The position numbers and the translations under genes were made by a program. A stretch of 64,000 bases of DNA, from NCBI RefSeq assembly GCF_016031625.1, contig NZ_JACCHP010000002.1, forward strand, positions 372,001 through 436,000, given 5' to 3'. Every line of letters starts with the position of its first letter. Position 1 is the stretch's first letter. This DNA comes from Bradyrhizobium agreste (lineage in GTDB: Bacteria; Pseudomonadota; Alphaproteobacteria; Rhizobiales; Xanthobacteraceae). The notes under the pieces are model-generated. The model worked only from the letters and a program-made list of their open reading frames with translations. It searched no databases and had not been told where the DNA came from. Shown here in pieces: positions 37,028-46,412 of the stretch.

Positions 37028-37176
37028 CCCTTCTCCCCTTGCGGGAGAAGGTGGCGCGAAGCGCCGGATGAGGGGTTGTCTCAGCGCACCCAACTGACAG
37101 AGGGACTCGCGGAGAGAACCCCTCACCCGTCTCGCCGCCAATGCGGCGAGCCACCCTCTCCCGCAAGGGGAGAGGG
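37028..37176. repeat. Composite rhizobial palindromic repeat overlapping a kinase gene
   Basis: The left arm (37028-37055) and right arm (37150-37176) are near-perfect inverted copies of a CTCCCCTTGCGGGAG hairpin sequence followed by GTGGC. The centre has further small stems (CGCGAAGCG type, GGCGAG/CTCGCC). The element covers the last codons of the minus-strand histidine kinase, whose end thereby reads PSPLAGEGGSPHWRRDG. Such tails arise when an intergenic palindrome invades the 3' end of a gene. Confidence 0.75.
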
Positions 37177-38559
37177 TGCAGCGTCAATACGGCGCGAGCT
37201 TTGGCACACCGTCACCGCCTTCTCCGCCAGCCGGAACCGCAGTGTGAACTCCGCACCGCCGCCGGCGAGATTCTGCACCGCGACCGTGGCGGCGTGATCG
37301 TCGGCCACGGCGCGCACGATCGACAGTCCCAGCCCTGCGCCGTCGCTGCGCCGGCGGTCGGCGCGCCAGAAGCGCTGGAAGATCAGCTCGCGCTCAGCCT
37401 CCGCGATGCCGGGGCCGGAATCGCGCACGCGCACCGAACCGTCCTCGCCCACCTCGACCTCGACGGTGGTGCCCTCCGCCGTGAACTTGATGGCGTTTTC
37501 GGCAAGATTGAACACTGCACGCTGCAGCATCTCCGAATTACCGTGGATCACGACCGGCGCGTCGGTGCCCTTCAGCGCGATGTCCTTGCGTTGCGCGATC
37601 GCGAACGGGGCGATCGAGCCGACCACCTCGGCACAGACGGCGCGCAGATCCGCGGTCTCGCCGGGATCGAGCACCAGGGTGTCGAGCTCGGCGATCTCCA
37701 GCAGCTGGGCGACGATCCGGCTCATGGCCTCGATGTCGGCATGCAGCGCCTGCCGTTCCGCGCCGTCGCCGAGCGTCTCGATCCGCGTGCGCAGGATCGC
37801 GAGCGGCGTGCGCAATTGATGCGCGGCGTCCGCCGTGAACTGCCGCTGCACGCGAAAGCCGGCCTCGAGACGGTCGAGCGCCTGGTTCACGGCGGTGACC
37901 AGCGGCACGATCTCACGCGGAATCCGCGCGGTCGGCAGCCGGATGTCGGTGCGCGCGGGGCCGATATTGCTGGCCTCCTCGGAGGCCTTCCACAGCGGCG
38001 CGATCGCCCGGCGGAAGATGACGATGTCGGTGGCAAGCAGGACCAGGAGGATGGGGATGGTGATCCACCCGACCCGCCGGAAGAAGTTCGAGATGATGTC
38101 GTCGATGATGACGTCGCGGTGCGCGAGATCCTCGGCAACCTGGATGCGCACCGTCCTGCCGGCAATGTCCCGGGTGACGCCGGCACCGGAGATGGTCTCG
38201 GAGAAGCGTGTTGGCGCCGCAGCGGCGGAGCGCCGGTGCGAGGAGACCAGCAATCTTCCGTCGGAATCGCGGATGTCGAACTGGTAGCGGCCGTAAGCGT
38301 CCGAATAAAGCCCCTTGAGGCTGTCGGGCAGGTTGAAGGTCAAGGTGCCGTCCGGCTGCAGGGCGATGCGCTCCGCCAGCACCTCGGCCTGCGCGCGCAT
38401 GGCATCGCGATGCAGCTGGTCGATCTCGGAGTTGAGCAGCCAGAACAACACCAGCGGCAGGAAGATCGCGACCACCGCGACCGCGACGATGTGCAGGAAC
38501 ACGATGCGCGAGATCAGCGATTTGAAGGTCAGCGATCCGGCGCGGCCCGCGGCGGGCAC
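37123..38559 (-). CDS. Sensor histidine kinase (two-component)
   Basis: A 478-residue membrane kinase. Two membrane helices (about 15-45 and 165-185) flank a periplasmic domain of about 120 residues, then a HAMP-like linker, the dimerisation and phosphoacceptor helix FTADAAHQLRTPLAIL, and the ATPase domain with N box NLAENAIKFTA, DSGPGIAEAE and GAGLGLSIV. The start is GTG 38559, 1 base after the stop of its response regulator. The final 17 residues come from a palindromic repeat. This looks like the TctE/QseC branch; those kinases often sense organic acids, fitting the neighbouring TRAP genes. Confidence 0.92.
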   Translation of the reverse strand: MPAAGRAGSLTFKSLISRIVFLHIVAVAVVAIFLPLVLFWLLNSEIDQLHRDAMRAQAEVLAERIALQPDGTLTFNLPDSLKGLYSDAYGRYQFDIRDSDGRLLVSSHRRSAAAAPTRFSETISGAGVTRDIAGRTVRIQVAEDLAHRDVIIDDIISNFFRRVGWITIPILLVLLATDIVIFRRAIAPLWKASEEASNIGPARTDIRLPTARIPREIVPLVTAVNQALDRLEAGFRVQRQFTADAAHQLRTPLAILRTRIETLGDGAERQALHADIEAMSRIVAQLLEIAELDTLVLDPGETADLRAVCAEVVGSIAPFAIAQRKDIALKGTDAPVVIHGNSEMLQRAVFNLAENAIKFTAEGTTVEVEVGEDGSVRVRDSGPGIAEAERELIFQRFWRADRRRSDGAGLGLSIVRAVADDHAATVAVQNLAGGGAEFTLRFRLAEKAVTVCQSSRRIDAAPSPLAGEGGSPHWRRDG

Positions 38560-38560
38560 G

Positions 38561-39235
38561 CTATTTCTCCTCGGTCATGAGATAGCCGACGCCACGGATG
38601 GTATGGATCACGACCTTGGCGCCATGCTCGGCCAGCTGCTTGCGCAGCCGCGACACATAGACCTCGACCGCGTTGGAGGCGACTTCGCCTTCGAGCCCGA
38701 AGATGTGGTCCTCGACGTTCTTCTTCGGCACCACCCGCCCCTGCCGGCGCAGCAGGATCTCGAGCACCGAGGTCTCGCGCGCGGAGATGATCCGCGGCTG
38801 GTCGTCGACGAAGATCTGCCGGCTCTCGGTGTCGTAAACGAGGTTGGCGAGACTGAGCGAACGGCCGAGCAACTGGCCGGGCCGGCGCAGGATGGCCTCC
38901 AGCCGCGCCACCAGTTCCTCCATCGCAAACGGCTTGACGAGGTAGTCGTCGGCACCGCTGCGCAGGCCGCTGACGCGGTCCTGCACCCCGCCGCGCGCGG
39001 TCAGCACCAGCACCGGCAGCGGCTCCATCTTGAGGCGCAGCTCGCGCAGCACCGACAGGCCGTCGCCGTCGGGCAGGCCAAGGTCGAGGATCATCGCGGC
39101 ATAGCTCACGCTGCTCACCGCCTCGCGCGCCTCGGCCGCGCTGCCCACGATATCGCTCTCATAGCCGGCCTTCGCCAGCCCGCCGGCAACGAGCCGCGAC
39201 AGCTCGGCATTGTCCTCGACGATCAGAAGGCGCAT
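38561..39235 (-). CDS. OmpR family response regulator
   Basis: A 224-residue DNA-binding regulator. The receiver domain has the acidic pair near residue 8 (VEDN), the phospho-Asp in LDLGLPDGDG near residue 51, and Lys in YLVKPFAMEE near residue 101; the winged-helix DNA-binding half ends with IHTIRGVGYLM. The kinase gene starts 1 base after its stop, so the pair is one operon. ATG 39235 is chosen over an upstream start because the receiver fold begins there. Similar regulators (TctD) control tricarboxylate uptake, a possible link to the TRAP genes nearby. Confidence 0.93.
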   Translation of the reverse strand: MRLLIVEDNAELSRLVAGGLAKAGYESDIVGSAAEAREAVSSVSYAAMILDLGLPDGDGLSVLRELRLKMEPLPVLVLTARGGVQDRVSGLRSGADDYLVKPFAMEELVARLEAILRRPGQLLGRSLSLANLVYDTESRQIFVDDQPRIISARETSVLEILLRRQGRVVPKKNVEDHIFGLEGEVASNAVEVYVSRLRKQLAEHGAKVVIHTIRGVGYLMTEEK

Positions 39236-39441
39236 CGAAGTCCCGTCAGAAAGTCCGGTGTCATCGTACGGCTCGCGCCGCAACGATGCCCTCTTCCACC
39301 ATTCCGCGCGCTTGAGCCAGTGAAAAAGCAGCCGGCTAGCCAGTCAAGGCTCTTGTCAGCTTCGTGTAAGCCGATCAGATGTGGTTTGGTGATTTGGGTC
39401 AGGCCAGCGGAATTCGGCCTCACGATGAAAGGATGAGCTTC

Positions 39442-39678
39442 ATGAGCAAACCGTCGAAAACGGAGAGCGAGCTGATTGCAATGGCCCGAGCCGAGTTGAA
39501 GGCTCACGCCGACTGTCCGGACGCAATGACGATTTCCATCATTCGCGACGGCAGCTCCTGGGAGTTTCGGGCCAGCGCAGATCAAGCCACGGCGGATCGG
39601 CCAGGTTATCCGGAATGTGTGGCCCTGCTGGTTCAGATCGGCGATCACCTCAGCAAGCAGTACGAAGTCGAGGGTTAG
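39442..39678 (+). CDS. Small protein of 78 residues, unknown function
   Basis: A soluble, alpha/beta-looking protein with a highly charged N-terminus and a C-terminal DHLSKQYEV helix. AAAGGA lies before ATG 39442, with a further ATG at 39433. I recognise no motif, although similar short proteins occur repeatedly in Bradyrhizobium genomes. Confidence 0.55.
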   Translation: MSKPSKTESELIAMARAELKAHADCPDAMTISIIRDGSSWEFRASADQATADRPGYPECVALLVQIGDHLSKQYEVEG

Positions 39679-39778
39679 AGGGAGCTCGACCAACTGCGCG
39701 CATGTCGATCTCGGAGCATCTCCTCGATCGCCATCGTCGGAGCCGCCGCGAGCCTACTTTAACGGCCGCTGCGGCAGA

Positions 39779-39798
39779 TTGTCCATTTTTCGGTTGAC
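39779..39798 (+). promoter_or_regulatory. Copy of the dctQM upstream 20-mer
   Basis: TTGTCCATTTTTCGGTTGAC. It differs at 2 of 20 positions from 33225-33244. It stands 49 bases before the dctM remnant, whereas the intact locus has about 2 kb in between. Confidence 0.4.
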
Positions 39799-39846
39799 CA
39801 GGACGGTAAAGCTGCCTTGCTTCACGCTGGCCGCCCTCCGGCTTTC

Positions 39847-40173
39847 GTTGTGGGCGCAGACGCCGCCCTGATCTGGTTCGGTGTCATGCTCTGCGTCAAC
39901 ATGCAGACCTCTTTCCTGCATCCCCCCTTCGGCTTCGCCTTGTTCTACCTGCGCGGCGTGGCGCCGAAGGAGGTCAAGAGCTCGGACATCTACTGGGGCG
40001 CAATGCCCTGGATCGGCCTGCAGGCGATCATGGTCGCGGTTGTCATCGCCTTCCCGATCACGATGACGGCACTGCTGGATGCACCAGTGAAAGTGGACCT
40101 CGACAAGATCAAGATCGAGATTCCCGACGTCGAGCTGCCACCGCCAGTCGATTTAGAAGGCACAGCAGCATAG
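39847..40173 (+). pseudogene. Truncated dctM, C-terminal remnant
   Basis: The frame from 39847 encodes about 108 residues that match the C-terminal 100 residues of the intact DctM at 34008-35609, including the block ALIWFGVMLCVNMQTSF and VAPKEVKSSDIYWGA. The copies differ at many third-codon positions, so it is an old paralogue rather than a fresh duplication. Only the tail and the upstream 20-mer remain; the start, dctQ and most of dctM are gone. An ATG at 39817 opens the frame but its first ten codons are not dctM-like. Confidence 0.8.
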
Positions 40174-40524
40174 CTGCCAGCACGATCATCGAGCCGAGGA
40201 GATTCCCGACAGCCTGCCCCATCAGCAGCACAACGGCCGTGAGGGCCTGCGGCCGGTATGTCTATTGAGCGGTCCTTTACGCGGCCTTCTCAATCCTTCT
40301 GGAAGAGAACAATCATCCTTGGCACCATCGTATCCCGAGGCCGCGGGGGACGCCTTTTGCGACACGATCGGCGGACGTGGTTGCCGCAGCGCCTCGTCCC
40401 TCGCTGCTCTGAGTGAGCGGCTCTTCTCGCGCAAGCCGGCGAACAGGCTCCTTGCCCAAGATCCCATCCCTGCGAAGGACGTGTAGTTTCGCCAACCCTC
40501 CATGATCAGCACGCGCAATGGTCG
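40174..40524. other. Intergenic region, 351 bp
   Basis: No convincing gene. A minus-strand frame from ATG 40503 to 40222 (93 codons) is open and begins 21 bases after the neighbouring gene ends, but it has no ribosome site and looks unlike a protein in its second half. Confidence 0.4.
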
Positions 40525-40818
40525 TCAGGCAGCGGTCTGCTTCCGCGCGGCCTCCATTCTTCGGAATAGCTCCAGCCACCGCTGCTCTTTCGGAGAGAGC
40601 GGTAGCTCGGAATGTCGCCAAGCCGGTTTGCCGTCCAGCGGAAGCTGAGCGTCCAAAAGTTCGAATTCGGTCGTCTCCTCAGGGGTAAGGCCTGCTAGGA
40701 CTCGGCGACGTTTCTTATCAAGCGTGTACAAACGCGAGGTCAGCACGATCTCTCCGCTTGGCGCAACGATCGACGGAGAAACTATTGGCGTATTCCCTTT
40801 CACTGCAACACCCATCAT
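40525..40818 (-). CDS. Hypothetical 97-residue protein
   Basis: A soluble protein with a beta-rich first half and a charged helical second half (LSPKEQRWLELFRRMEAA). GGGAGATGA lies before ATG 40818 at good spacing. No family recognised. It leads toward the stress genes on the same strand but is separated by 98 bases from the SPW protein. Confidence 0.55.
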   Translation of the reverse strand: MMGVAVKGNTPIVSPSIVAPSGEIVLTSRLYTLDKKRRRVLAGLTPEETTEFELLDAQLPLDGKPAWRHSELPLSPKEQRWLELFRRMEAARKQTAA

Positions 40819-40916
40819 CGTTCATCTCCCGGGCAGCAAGCTTGACCGGCAAAATGGTGCAATCGCGCAGGTCAGTTGCGAAGGAAGGCTGACTGCAGCC
40901 TCCCCTCGCCGAGCAT

Positions 40917-41279
40917 TCACGCCGTTACACGTGGATGGCTCTGATGCAGTTGCCAGACTCGCAGAGCCGCAACAGCGGCGACGAGGATTCCGGCGATGAC
41001 GTGGAGCGGTGTCACTGTTGCCTTGGCCGAGAAGTGCAGCACCCAGGGTGACACGGCGACCCAAACGCCGGCGGCTAGAGCTATCCACTCCTGCCATTCG
41101 GCGAAGATCGCCAGCGCCGCTACGGCCAGCGCAGCGATCAGGATGCCGCTCAACCAGGCATTCCAGTTGGTGGGACTTTCAGTGGCGAACCCGAAGGCCC
41201 ATGGCGAGATGAACAAACCGAGGCCGATCACAAGGTTGACCCCGTCGGCGATCATCTCCTTTTTCCAGATGGTGTTCAT
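40917..41279 (-). CDS. SPW-repeat membrane protein
   Basis: A 120-residue protein with four membrane segments and two SPW-type motifs, SPWAFGF near residue 25 and SPWVLHF near residue 77, each at the end of a helix hairpin. This family is common in actinobacteria and rhizobia and its role is unknown. It starts at ATG 41279. It lies beside two small heat-shock genes on the same strand, 93 bases after the first. Confidence 0.85.
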   Translation of the reverse strand: MNTIWKKEMIADGVNLVIGLGLFISPWAFGFATESPTNWNAWLSGILIAALAVAALAIFAEWQEWIALAAGVWVAVSPWVLHFSAKATVTPLHVIAGILVAAVAALRVWQLHQSHPRVTA

Positions 41280-41372
41280 GTTGCAACTCCTTACATTGGC
41301 TCCTTTCCCTCACACATTTTGTACAGGCCAGTCCGGCGACGGGCGAAAGCGAAACTTCCGCCCGCCCCGCGG

Positions 41373-41858
41373 TTACTTGCCGCTGATGGCGATCCGTTTC
41401 ACCTTGTGCTGCGCGGTCGGTAACTTCGGCAGTGTCACGGTGAGCACGCCATTCTTGAAAGACGCCTCGACCTTGTCCTGATCGACATCGTCGACCGGGA
41501 CGGAGCGCTCGAAGCGTCCGTAGTAGCGCTCGCTGAAGCGGCGCTCCTTGTCTTCGGTCTCGCTTCTTTTTTCGCCGCTGATTGTCAACACGCCACCCCT
41601 CAGTTCGACGTTGACATCCTTCTCCTCGAGACCGGGGAGCTCGGCGATGACGTTGACTTCATTCTCGGTCTCATTGAGTTCGAGGTTCGGCCATCCGATC
41701 GCTTGGGAGCCAAACGGAGTGACGTCGAACGTGCGGAACGCATCGTCGAACAGCCGATTCATCTCGCGATGAAGCGCGAGAAACGGATTGGCTTCGCTGC
41801 GGTGCGTACTCAGATCGCGAGAGCCGCTATTCCGGGGAATGAGATCGCGTAGTGGCAT
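41373..41858 (-). CDS. Small heat-shock protein, Hsp20 family
   Basis: A 161-residue ATP-independent chaperone of the class A rhizobial type. The alpha-crystallin domain spans about residues 50-140 with ELPGLEEKDVNVELRGGVLT and the conserved FKNGVLTVTLPK near residue 133; the C-terminal I-x-I-like tail is RIAIS. GGAGG precedes ATG 41858. It lies 97 bases after the second Hsp20 gene and may be cotranscribed with it, since its own upstream sequence shows neither a ROSE stem nor a clear promoter. Confidence 0.92.
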   Translation of the reverse strand: MPLRDLIPRNSGSRDLSTHRSEANPFLALHREMNRLFDDAFRTFDVTPFGSQAIGWPNLELNETENEVNVIAELPGLEEKDVNVELRGGVLTISGEKRSETEDKERRFSERYYGRFERSVPVDDVDQDKVEASFKNGVLTVTLPKLPTAQHKVKRIAISGK

Positions 41859-41955
41859 AGCTTTCCTCCTTCCTGTTTCTTCATCCTCACTTGACAAAAT
41901 TCGGCCGCGCGCGGCCACGCCGCGCAGGCGGTTCGGCAGCCCGAACGGAACTCCG

Positions 41956-42411
41956 TCAGGCGGTCTGCTTTCCTTCGATTTGCTGGCTGTCGTTGGCGGC
42001 GGCGATTTCGATCGCGATACGACGTGGCTTCATCGCCTCTGGGACCTCACGTACCAGAGCGATCTTCAGCATGCCGTTTTCGAACGTCGCATCCTTGACC
42101 TGGACATAGTCCGCCAGGTTGAAAACGCGGCGGAACGGCCGCAGGGAGATTCCCTGGTACAGGTAGTCTTGATCACCTTTGCTGGGCTCGCGCCCCTCAA
42201 CCGTAAGGGTCGATTGCTCGGCGGTGATGGTGATCTCCTCCGGGCTGAAGCCCGCCAGTGCCAGCGTGATCTGGTACTGGTTCTCACCGGTACGCGCGAT
42301 GTCGTACGGCGGATGGTCGTCGTCCGCTTTCGCCGCGTCGTTGACGAGGTCGAACAGACGATCGAAGCCGACGCTCGACCGCCAGAATGGGGGCATTTCG
42401 TAAGTTCTCAT
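41956..42411 (-). CDS. Small heat-shock protein, Hsp20 family (IbpA-like)
   Basis: A 151-residue chaperone closer to IbpA/HspA types: the N-terminus reads FDRLFDLVNDA and the crystallin domain contains LALAGFSPEEITI and a later FNLADYVQVKDATFENGML. It binds unfolding proteins in the cytosol. ATG 42411 is placed after AAGGAGG, which sits in the 3' stem of a likely ROSE thermometer. An RpoH-type promoter lies 104-131 bases upstream. It is divergent from rpoH. Confidence 0.93.
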   Translation of the reverse strand: MRTYEMPPFWRSSVGFDRLFDLVNDAAKADDDHPPYDIARTGENQYQITLALAGFSPEEITITAEQSTLTVEGREPSKGDQDYLYQGISLRPFRRVFNLADYVQVKDATFENGMLKIALVREVPEAMKPRRIAIEIAAANDSQQIEGKQTA

Positions 42412-42508
42412 AACCACATCCTCCTTGGAGCAACATGGATAGGAGCAACACCGGTCTTCCGGCGACCTTGACCGGACCCTGATGGCGTCCGGCGCCACAC
42501 ATGTGGCA
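42412..42508 (-). promoter_or_regulatory. Probable ROSE RNA thermometer of the Hsp20 leader
   Basis: In the minus-strand leader, TTGCTCCAAGGAGGAT (42418-42433) folds so that UUGCUCC pairs with GGAGGAU. Going outward from the AA loop the pairs are C-G, C-G, U-A, C-G, then G-G, U-A and U-U, which is the mismatch pattern of the ROSE 3' hairpin that hides the ribosome site at low temperature. Upstream GC-rich stems complete the leader. Similar ROSE leaders precede small heat-shock genes in Bradyrhizobium (established). Confidence 0.75.
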
Positions 42509-42514
42509 CTCAAG

Positions 42515-42542
42515 ACCTAGAGCGGCGCGGGTTGTTTTCAAG
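42515..42542 (-). promoter_or_regulatory. RpoH-type promoter of the Hsp20 operon
   Basis: On the minus strand CTTGAA (42537-42542) and CTAGGT (42515-42520) are 16 bases apart. The first box and spacing match the promoter before groES at 44153-44180, CTTGAC and CTAGGT. Confidence 0.6.
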
Positions 42543-42876
42543 AGCGCAATACGCGTTCGAATTGCATTTTTGCCCTCCCGGACCGGCTTCGGCCGATTGT
42601 GCGCTTCGCATCACCGCCGCTGCGGACGGCCCCCTTGGGCTGCAACCACCCCCATACTGGGGCCCCGTCGATAATCGACCGCCGGCAAGGCCATTGTCGA
42701 ATTCACCGCCCGCTGATCGCCACCCACAGGAGCCCGGCACAGCTCTTATTTCTCGAAGGAACAATTCGGAAGATACGACATTTTGTGAGCGCCGCTGGCA
42801 TCGCTTGGGCGCCGCTTCTGGGCCCAGGCGCATGCTCGGTTAGCTCAGCCACTTTGCTCTGAAGGAGGAATTGGAA
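42543..42876. other. Intergenic region before rpoH, 334 bp
   Basis: No gene found. It includes a GGAAC at 42758 without a matching CGTT, so no ECF-type promoter is claimed. The rpoH ribosome site GAAGGAGGAA lies at 42861-42870. Confidence 0.4.
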
Positions 42877-43779
42877 ATGAGCACCTTGTCCGTCCGATCG
42901 AATCTGCCCGCGATCCAATCGGAAGGCGGGCTCTGCCGGTACCTGACCGCCATTCGCAAGTACCCGCTGTTGGACGCCGCCGATGAAGCAATGTACGCGC
43001 GGCGCTGGCGCGAGCATGGTGATCGCGAGGCGGCCTATCGCTTGGTTACAAGCCACCTTCGACTGGCCGCCAAGCTGGCGCTGCGGTATCGCGGCTATGG
43101 TCTTCCCGTCGCTGACCTGATCTCGGAGGCGAATGTCGGCTTGATGCTGGCGGTGAAACGCTTCCAACCCGACAAAGGCGTTCGGCTTGCGACCTATGCG
43201 ATGTGGTGGATCAAGGCGACGATCCACGAATATATTCTGAGATCGTGGTCATTGGTGAAGATGGGCACGACCGCCGCCCAGAAAAAGCTGTTCTTCAACT
43301 TGCGAAGGCTAAAGAGCCGAATTTCTGCGAGCGACGACGTCGACCTGTCGCCGGAGCAGGCCGAATATATCGCCGGCGAACTGAAAGTAGCCCCCCGCGA
43401 GGTCGTCGAAATGAATGGGAGAATACGGGGCGACACTTCGCTCAACCAGCCCATGACGCGGGAGGACGGGTCCGAGGAAATCCAGGAGTGGCTCGTCGAT
43501 CCGGCGCCCGATCCCGAAACGCTGCTGGCTGAGTTGGAGGATCGCAACAGGCTGAGCAGCGCGCTGAACGACGCGCTCGCTGTCCTTAACCCCCGCGAGA
43601 GCCATATCGTCGGAGCGCGATTCCTGGCCGAACAGCCGAAGACCCTGGAGGAGCTTGCCGGCAGTTTCGGCGTGTCGCGCGAGCGGGTCCGGCAGATCGA
43701 GGTTCGCGCACTACAAAAACTCCGCAGCGCGATGCGCTCCCGTTTGCATGGATCTCCGCGCCTTCGCGATCGTGGCTGA
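42877..43779 (+). CDS. rpoH: RNA polymerase sigma factor RpoH (sigma-32 type)
   Basis: A 300-residue heat-shock sigma factor. Region 2 contains DLISEANVGLMLAVKRFQPD and RLATYAMWWIKATIHEYIL (region 2.3-2.4), the RpoH box appears as KKLFFNLRR, and region 4 ends with FGVSRERVRQIEVRALQKLR, a helix-turn-helix for the -35 element. It directs transcription of chaperone genes. It is one likely of several rpoH paralogues in such genomes. ATG 42877 lies 6 bases after GAAGGAGGAA; a TTG at 42871 is 2 codons earlier. It sits between divergent Hsp20 genes and groESL, which carry matching promoter motifs. Confidence 0.94.
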   Translation: MSTLSVRSNLPAIQSEGGLCRYLTAIRKYPLLDAADEAMYARRWREHGDREAAYRLVTSHLRLAAKLALRYRGYGLPVADLISEANVGLMLAVKRFQPDKGVRLATYAMWWIKATIHEYILRSWSLVKMGTTAAQKKLFFNLRRLKSRISASDDVDLSPEQAEYIAGELKVAPREVVEMNGRIRGDTSLNQPMTREDGSEEIQEWLVDPAPDPETLLAELEDRNRLSSALNDALAVLNPRESHIVGARFLAEQPKTLEELAGSFGVSRERVRQIEVRALQKLRSAMRSRLHGSPRLRDRG

Positions 43780-43785
43780 CGCAGC

Positions 43786-44016
43786 GATGTCGATGAGGCG
43801 GTGCGGGCCATTCCCGGATTGCTGGCGCTCGACCGCAAAGCCGCCCGCGCCCGGTTCGAGGAACGTTTTTCATCCGCCCGCATGGCGACGGAGTATACCC
43901 GGATCGACCAGAGCATGCTTCGCAGCCTTACGGCCAGCTCCGCCTATCGGCACTCGCTGCGCGTTCGGCCGCCCTCCGCGGACCCCGCTAGGGAAGCGCC
44001 GCCCACGGCCGTGTAA
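43786..44016 (+). pseudogene. C-terminal remnant of a family 4 glycosyltransferase
   Basis: The frame gives DEAVRAIPGLLALDRKAAR, then ARFEERFSSARMATEY, a pattern typical of the C-terminal helix region of GT4 glycosyltransferases (substrate side helix with RF-x-x-RM-A-x-Y). The rest of the gene is absent, and it directly follows the rpoH stop, so it is a broken remainder. Confidence 0.6.
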
Positions 44017-44152
44017 GAGAAGAGGATAGTTGAAGGGACGGACCTACCGCACTGCGGAAAGCCGGCAAGGGCGCCACTCGGTCCTGGAGTGTCTCGACAA
44101 TTCGTCGCGGAAACCTCTTCGGCGATGTCGAAAAAAAATTTGCGTAGCCCCT

Positions 44153-44180
44153 CTTGACCTCATCTTTGCCGCGCCTAGGT
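44153..44180 (+). promoter_or_regulatory. RpoH-type promoter of groESL
   Basis: CTTGAC (44153-44158) and CTAGGT (44175-44180) are 16 bases apart. The same pair, CTTGAA/CTAGGT with the same spacing, precedes the Hsp20 operon. No CIRCE inverted repeat (TTAGCACTC-N9-GAGTGCTAA) is present, so HrcA control is unlikely. Confidence 0.6.
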
Positions 44181-44248
44181 CGATTTTGCCGGCGGCCGGT
44201 TCCGGCCCCGGTTTTTATGACATCGCTGAATTGTAGGGGAGGATGTGC

Positions 44249-44563
44249 ATGCATTTCCGTCCATTGCATGATCGCGTTCTGGTGCGACGCATCGATGCCG
44301 AGGAGAGGACTGCCGGCGGCATCATCATTCCGGACACCGCCAAGGAAAAGCCGCAGGAGGGCGAGGTGATTGCCGCCGGGCCCGGTGGCCGCAACGAACA
44401 GGGCCAGCTGGTGCCGCTCGACGTGAAGGTCGGCGACCGGGTGCTGTTCGGCAAATGGTCCGGCACGGAGGTGAAGATCGACGGCAAAGAACTTCTCATC
44501 ATGAAGGAGAGCGATTTGCTGGGCGTGGTCGAGAAGACCGCCGCGACGAAGAAGGCCGCGTGA
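44249..44563 (+). CDS. groES: Co-chaperonin GroES
   Basis: A 104-residue co-chaperonin that caps GroEL. The mobile loop [20 protein letters not shown] and the [13 protein letters not shown] strand are typical. ATG 44249 lies 6 bases after GGGGAGG; ATG 44243 is two codons earlier but too close to the ribosome site. Part of the groESL operon with an RpoH-type promoter. Confidence 0.97.
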   Translation: MHFRPLHDRVLVRRIDAEERTAGGIIIPDTAKEKPQEGEVIAAGPGGRNEQGQLVPLDVKVGDRVLFGKWSGTEVKIDGKELLIMKESDLLGVVEKTAATKKAA

Positions 44564-44571
44564 AGCGCTGA

Positions 44572-46221
<1,650 letters not shown>

Positions 46222-46288
46222 CCTGGCAAGTAACGGACCCACGCCCCGAACCAGGAAAGGACATATCGACGTTACCAGGAGCTGTCAG

Positions 46289-46411
46289 ATGAGCAGAGAT
46301 CGTCAGCAAAGGCTGCGTAGAAACGGAGCGGCGGCCGTGCACTGGCTGATGTTCACCCTCAGCTGCGCCACGATCGCCTGGATCAGTCTTTTTCGAACGA
46401 TAGGAGGATGA
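46289..46411 (+). CDS. 40-residue single-helix membrane peptide
   Basis: A 41-codon gene. The peptide starts MSRDRQQRLRRNGAAAVH and has one hydrophobic helix (about residues 18-35). Ribosome site CAGGAG lies 8 bases before the ATG, and its stop overlaps the ribosome site of the next gene, whose ATG is 2 bases after the stop. It begins 67 bases after groEL, so it may be in the same transcript. Function unknown. Confidence 0.55.
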   Translation: MSRDRQQRLRRNGAAAVHWLMFTLSCATIAWISLFRTIGG

Positions 46412-46412
46412 G

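Noticed and set aside
40222..40503. Minus-strand frame of 93 codons
   Set aside because: No ribosome site and unnatural composition in the second half.
42758..42785. EcfG-type promoter (GGAAC) before rpoH
   Set aside because: No CGTT lies 16-17 bases downstream.
42839..42852. GGTTAGCTCAGCC resembles a tRNA D-arm
   Set aside because: No acceptor stem, anticodon arm or T-arm could be built around it; it is chance.
42855..42872. ROSE-like stem before rpoH
   Set aside because: TTTGCTCTGAAGGAGG has the right parts, but pairing gives a C-A clash and one C fewer than the Hsp20 leader, so the stem is weak.
44017..44248. CIRCE element before groES
   Set aside because: No TTAGCACTC-N9-GAGTGCTAA or close variant is present.
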